DNA of 64,000 bases from an uncultured Pedosphaera sp. Its GTDB lineage: Bacteria > Verrucomicrobiota > Verrucomicrobiia > Limisphaerales > Pedosphaeraceae. The notes beneath the pieces were generated by a model. That model had not been told where the DNA came from. It ran no database searches and saw only the letters and a list, made by a program, of their open reading frames with translations. The DNA lies in assembly GCA_903918755.1 (NCBI GenBank), contig CAIXFN010000076.1:1-64000 (forward strand), read 5' to 3'. Positions within the stretch are counted from its first letter, which is position 1. Every line of letters begins with the position of its first letter. Both the position numbers and the translations under genes were made by a program. This document shows, in pieces, positions 61,424 through 64,000 of the stretch.

Positions 61424-61684
61424 ATGGAAGTCATCGTTGAAGTATCAGATCAGGTGGTGAAGAGCCTCGGTTACCCCGCCGAAGCCCTCCCCCGGCGCGC
61501 TTTGGAGGCGCTCTTGGTGGATGAATGCGCGTGTGGTCGTCTTTCACGCGGCAAAGTGGCGGAGTTGTTGGGGTTGAGTTTTCATCAGGCGGAACAACTG
61601 TTCCAAAGCTGCCGCGTGCCTTACCCAATCAAGAGCGTCCTTGACGACGCCATCCAGAACGCCGTCCTGCCAAATGCCGGATGA
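61424..61684 (+). CDS. UPF0175 family antitoxin
   Basis: The 86-residue product matches the UPF0175 small HTH-like proteins: MEVIVEVSDQVVKSLGYPAE, RALEALLVDECACGRLSRGK, VAELLGLSFHQAEQLF. These pair with DUF3368 PIN-like proteins as antitoxins and DNA binders. I use ATG 61424 to match the family length. Its stop overlaps the next start as ATGA (61681-61684). The pair lies between the left and right repeat blocks. Confidence 0.82.
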   Translation: MEVIVEVSDQVVKSLGYPAEALPRRALEALLVDECACGRLSRGKVAELLGLSFHQAEQLFQSCRVPYPIKSVLDDAIQNAVLPNAG

Positions 61685-62187
61685 TCGTCGTCGCCGACAC
61701 AGGGCCGGTTCATTACCTTGTCCTGTGCGGCCAGGTGGACTTGCTCCACCCTTTGTTTGGCTCATTGATAATCCCCGCAGCTGTTCAACGCGAATTGCTG
61801 CATGCCCACGCACCTGCCGCAGTGCAAGCCTGGGCTTCCGCCTTGCCCGGATGGGTGAAGGTTTGCTCACCAGATGACGCCAGCCGGTTCGACAATCTGG
61901 GTCCCGGAGAACGCCAGGCAATTGCCCTCGCCTTGGAAATCGGAGCCGACTTCTTGCTAATTGATGAAACCCTGGGCCGCCGGACTGCAGTTCAGGCAGG
62001 GGTGGCGGTCAAAGGCACTCTTGGTGTACTGGAAGAGGCCGCCCGGCGCGGTTTGGTAGATCTACGCGTCGTGATCCAGCGGCTGAAAACGACCGGTATT
62101 TTTCTGGCCCCTGAAATCCTCGATGCGGCGCTCGAACGCGACCGTGTCCGCCGGCAATCGATTCGGCGAAACGAGCCGGAACCGTGA
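61681..62187 (+). CDS. DUF3368 PIN-like toxin
   Basis: The 168-residue PIN-domain protein: MIVVADTGPVHYLVLCGQVD with the first catalytic Asp at residue 6, VIPAAVQREL-like segment (IIPAAVQRELLHAH), LGPGERQAIALALEIGADFL with the second acidic residue, LLIDETLGRRTA, and VKGTLGVLEEAARRGLVD. This is the DUF3368 arrangement. It would be an RNase held in check by the UPF0175 partner. It is the second toxin-antitoxin system of PIN type in the window. Confidence 0.85.
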   Translation: MIVVADTGPVHYLVLCGQVDLLHPLFGSLIIPAAVQRELLHAHAPAAVQAWASALPGWVKVCSPDDASRFDNLGPGERQAIALALEIGADFLLIDETLGRRTAVQAGVAVKGTLGVLEEAARRGLVDLRVVIQRLKTTGIFLAPEILDAALERDRVRRQSIRRNEPEP

Positions 62188-62225
62188 AGATAATATGCCG
62201 GACGGGCAAGGGTCTCACAATTCAC

Positions 62226-62722
62226 GGTTTGATCAGTTCCACTCTGTGCTTTCCGTGAACTCCTGTGGCCAATCAATCTCCCGGTTCGCCCTGCGAGTCC
62301 AACCTCAGGACACTTAATCCAGTTTTAAGCTCGGTTCGAACGGAATTGAACCTGCCTGCTGCGGTCACCTTGAAACATCGCTTTTTGGCAAATTTTGCGC
62401 ATTCTGGCGACCAAATCAATTCCGGGTTTCCGCCCCAAGTCCAACTTCCGGACACTTAATCCAGTTTCGATTCGCGGCGACCGGAATTCACCTTGCCAAT
62501 TTTCTTCATGGCTTGACCAGTTCCCCTTTGTGCTCTCTGTGAACTCTTGTGGCCAATCAACCTCCTGGTTCCCACTCCGAGTCCAGGTTAAACAAACTTA
62601 ATCCAGTTTCAGGTGATCTCGAACCGAATGGACATTGCCCGATCGCCTGTCCGGCATTCTGTCCGGCGTGGCTCAGAGCCAAGATGGCAGCCATCGCGGT
62701 GCCGAACGCTGCAGATTTATTG
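62226..62722 (+). repeat. Right repeat block with three cores at 142-base spacing (units 4-6, incl. R2 62424-62635)
   Basis: Cores beginning GTCCA and containing CTTAATCCAGTTT start at 62297, 62439 and 62581, exactly 142 bases apart. The stretch before 62297 (CTCTGTGCTTTCCGTGAACT type, from 62226) matches the tail of the unit at 62439. 62424-62635 is the near-identical partner of R1. The last unit is degenerate after 62640 but keeps CTGTCCGGC...GTGGCTC. The three cores share their register with the left block: CTTAATCC always 16 bases after GTCCA. Confidence 0.8.
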
Positions 62723-62755
62723 GCTTCGGATGGAGGCTCGATTTAAGGTGGGGGC

Positions 62756-63215
62756 ATGACGAACCAAAACCAGAACGTGCCCACGGAAACGGCCGGCTGG
62801 ACTGGCGGGGCAGGTGGCGCCGGTGGGGCCGGGGCGGCGGGGAAGGCCGCAACCGGCAGGCGCTGATTGGGGTAAATGCGCTGGAATGCGTGATTGGTCT
62901 GCCGGAAAAGCTCTTCTTCGGCCAGGCACCGGCTTTCCGGCCACGAACCAGAACCAGCTGGGCAGCGAGCAGATTGCGAAAATTGTGGCGACCTACCAGG
63001 CGTTTAAGACCGTGGATAAATACGCTTACCGGGCCACGTTCGACGAAATCAAAGAGAACGATTTCAATCTGAACATTCCGCGTTATGTGGACACTTTTGA
63101 ACCGGAAAAACCGGTGAACCTCAAGGCCGTACAAAAGGAAATCGACGATCGGGAGAATCAACTGGCCGGTGTGCGCAAGCAGATGGCGGGTTATCTGAAA
63201 GAGCTGGGATTATGA
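62756..63215 (+). pseudogene. hsdM: Remnant of a type I restriction-modification hsdM gene
   Basis: Three fragments remain. An ATG at 62756 opens MTNQNQNVPTETAGWTGGAG and stops after 36 codons. In another frame EGRNRQALIGVNALECVIGL then PEKLFFGQAP (about 62848-62937) matches the HsdM segment near the methylase core. In a third frame TNQNQLGSEQIAKIV and YRATFDEIKENDFNLNIPRY, then VDTFEP and MAGYLKELGL (62944-63215) match the HsdM C-terminus up to its normal end. The methylase motifs between and before are deleted, so it cannot work. Confidence 0.8.
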
Positions 63216-63253
63216 ATGAGTTGAAGGTGCAAGAGCAAATTCCTTGCAATAAA
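63212..63253 (+). pseudogene. Possible start of a deleted gene (hsdS position)
   Basis: ATG 63212 overlaps the hsdM remnant stop as ATGA, as for a coupled downstream gene, and encodes MNELKVQEQISLQ before TAA at 63251. In type I systems hsdS often lies here. Everything past 13 codons is missing. It may be no gene at all. Confidence 0.3.
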
Positions 63254-63275
63254 TGCAATGTCATGCTATTTATTG
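63249..63275. promoter_or_regulatory. AT-rich inverted repeat before the nucleotidyltransferase
   Basis: AATAAAT (63249-63255) and ATTTATT (63269-63275) are inverted, with GCA/TGC inside. It lies 30 bases ahead of the start at 63305 in DNA clearly richer in A/T than the neighbours; it may be the operator of the downstream pair. Confidence 0.4.
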
Positions 63276-63304
63276 TGCGCATTATCCGCTAAACAAATAT
63301 CAAT

Positions 63305-63910
63305 ATGAGTGATCAAATAACCAAGGAATCGTTGGACCGATCATTCAAACTACTTTCCGGCCGGCTCGATTTGGCGCGGACGGAAGCCGTGCGACTGGTC
63401 ATTTGCGGCGGCTCGGCTTTGATTGCCACTGGTTTGCGGAACCGAACCACCCATGACGCCGACATTGTGGCGTTGATGAATGAGGCGCGAGAACTGGTTA
63501 GCCCAGAGCCACTGCCACCGTTTCTTTTGGAAGCCAGCACGCAAGTGGCGCGCGACCTGGGATTGAGTCCCCGATGGTTGAACAACGGTCCAAGTCAAGA
63601 TGACGGCGGGCTTTTTCAGATGGGTTTACCCGGCGGATTCGCCAGCCGCCTGACCGAATGCATCTTTGGCCCGCGCCTGACGGTCTATTACATCGGTCGA
63701 ATTGACCAGATTCATTTCAAACTTTACGCCGCCGCAGACCAATCGGACCCGACCCATCTGGCCGATCTCCGAGCCTTGAATCCCACCGGCCCCGAATTGG
63801 AAGCGGCCGCCCGCTGGACGATGACCCACGATGTATCAGCAGGCTTTCGCTGGGTGCTGCAAGAACTCCTGAAGCAAATTGGGCATGAATCAATCGCTAA
63901 AAACATTTAA
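63305..63910 (+). CDS. DUF6036-like nucleotidyltransferase
   Basis: A 201-residue protein with a minimal nucleotidyltransferase signature: VICGGSALIATGL (Gly35-Gly36-Ser37) and TTHDADIVALM (Asp51, Asp53), then a helix-rich region and DLRALNPTGPELEAAARW. Such proteins are found in pairs with a second small protein in MNT/AbiE-like toxin-antitoxin loci. The ATG at 63305 follows an AT-rich inverted repeat. Its end overlaps the next gene by 26 bases. Which partner is toxin cannot be told. Confidence 0.75.
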   Translation: MSDQITKESLDRSFKLLSGRLDLARTEAVRLVICGGSALIATGLRNRTTHDADIVALMNEARELVSPEPLPPFLLEASTQVARDLGLSPRWLNNGPSQDDGGLFQMGLPGGFASRLTECIFGPRLTVYYIGRIDQIHFKLYAAADQSDPTHLADLRALNPTGPELEAAARWTMTHDVSAGFRWVLQELLKQIGHESIAKNI

Positions 63911-64000
63911 GGAAGAATACCGCGATCTGCTGGTGAATTTCCTCTGGCGGCAGTGGTCAGCCTTGGGCGTGGCCGGCCAGGCCAGCGGTGAGGACGTCTG
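63885..64000 (+). CDS. Partner of the nucleotidyltransferase (partial, runs off the edge)
   Basis: An open frame from ATG 63885 overlaps the end of the nucleotidyltransferase by 26 bases and begins MNQSLKTFKEEYRDLLVNFL followed by WRQWSALGVAGQASGEDV. The start fits the second protein often coded after DUF6036-like enzymes. Only 38 codons are visible, so family and function stay open. Confidence 0.5.
   Translation, partial: MNQSLKTFKEEYRDLLVNFLWRQWSALGVAGQASGEDV

Noticed and set aside
60708-62722. Repeat array as an integron with attC sites
   Set aside because: No GTTRRRY/RYYYAAC core pairs at unit ends, no integrase, and the repeats are direct without the long palindrome of attC. Not excluded, but unsupported.
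60708-62722. Repeat array as a CRISPR
   Set aside because: Units are about 142 bases with conserved interiors, not short repeats with unique spacers, and no cas genes are present.

Overview
The window looks like a chromosomal segment of a high-GC member of the Verrucomicrobiota, probably close to the Pedosphaera/Limisphaera branch. The inference rests on the mix of genes: a prepilin-like secreted protein with an H-X9-DG C-terminus, a formylglycine-type sulfatase, ThuA and TIGR02603-like cytochrome proteins, PQQ-propeller and BspA-like exported proteins, and many secreted proteins of unknown role beside ordinary housekeeping genes. No rRNA, phage structural gene, transposase or CRISPR array was found.

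Layout. 0-2.1 kb: 3' end of an unknown gene, then a two-gene anti-phage module on the minus strand (AAA ATPase plus HNH nuclease, Septu/PtuAB type). 2.3-5.3 kb: a tightly overlapping plus-strand chain of CPBP protease, thiL, tsaE, tsaB and a small membrane protein. 5.3-9.7 kb: an alcohol dehydrogenase, a secreted DUF1080-like protein and ilvB; ilvB is preceded by what reads as a complete Leu/Val attenuator (promoter, leader peptide, pause hairpin, terminator). 10-14.6 kb: an oxidoreductase, an MBOAT/SGNH acyl-transfer pair and a methyltransferase. 14.6-16.3 kb: two small heat-shock proteins with a sigma-54-like promoter and upstream palindromes, then a small inverted-repeat element. 16.3-28 kb: secreted redox and surface proteins, an LSm/Hfq-like protein, ribE-ribD, a GH30-like glycosidase and a radical SAM protein. 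28-44.6 kb: transporters, two metallo-beta-lactamase-fold proteins, two tRNAs, a vapBC pair, a sulfatase, and two adjacent tail-anchored proteins of unknown role. 44.6-54.9 kb: a Pur-alpha-like protein, nadD-rsfS, trpC, prfB with the classical programmed +1 frameshift, a flippase, an M20 peptidase and a LOG protein.

55-64 kb is accessory. It holds an AbiE-like pair whose first protein has a degenerate nuclease-like domain and whose start region carries three TTTCA...TGAAA operators; a truncated antitoxin; an ECF sigma/anti-sigma pair preceded by two promoter copies exactly 120 nt apart, each 8 nt before an in-frame ATG; gatB; a six-copy repeat family, mostly spaced 142 nt, around a UPF0175/DUF3368 toxin-antitoxin pair; the wreck of a type I restriction hsdM gene; and a nucleotidyltransferase with a partner running off the edge. 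Together with the Septu pair at the left end, both ends of the window carry defence or addiction genes while the middle is mainly core metabolism and secreted proteins.
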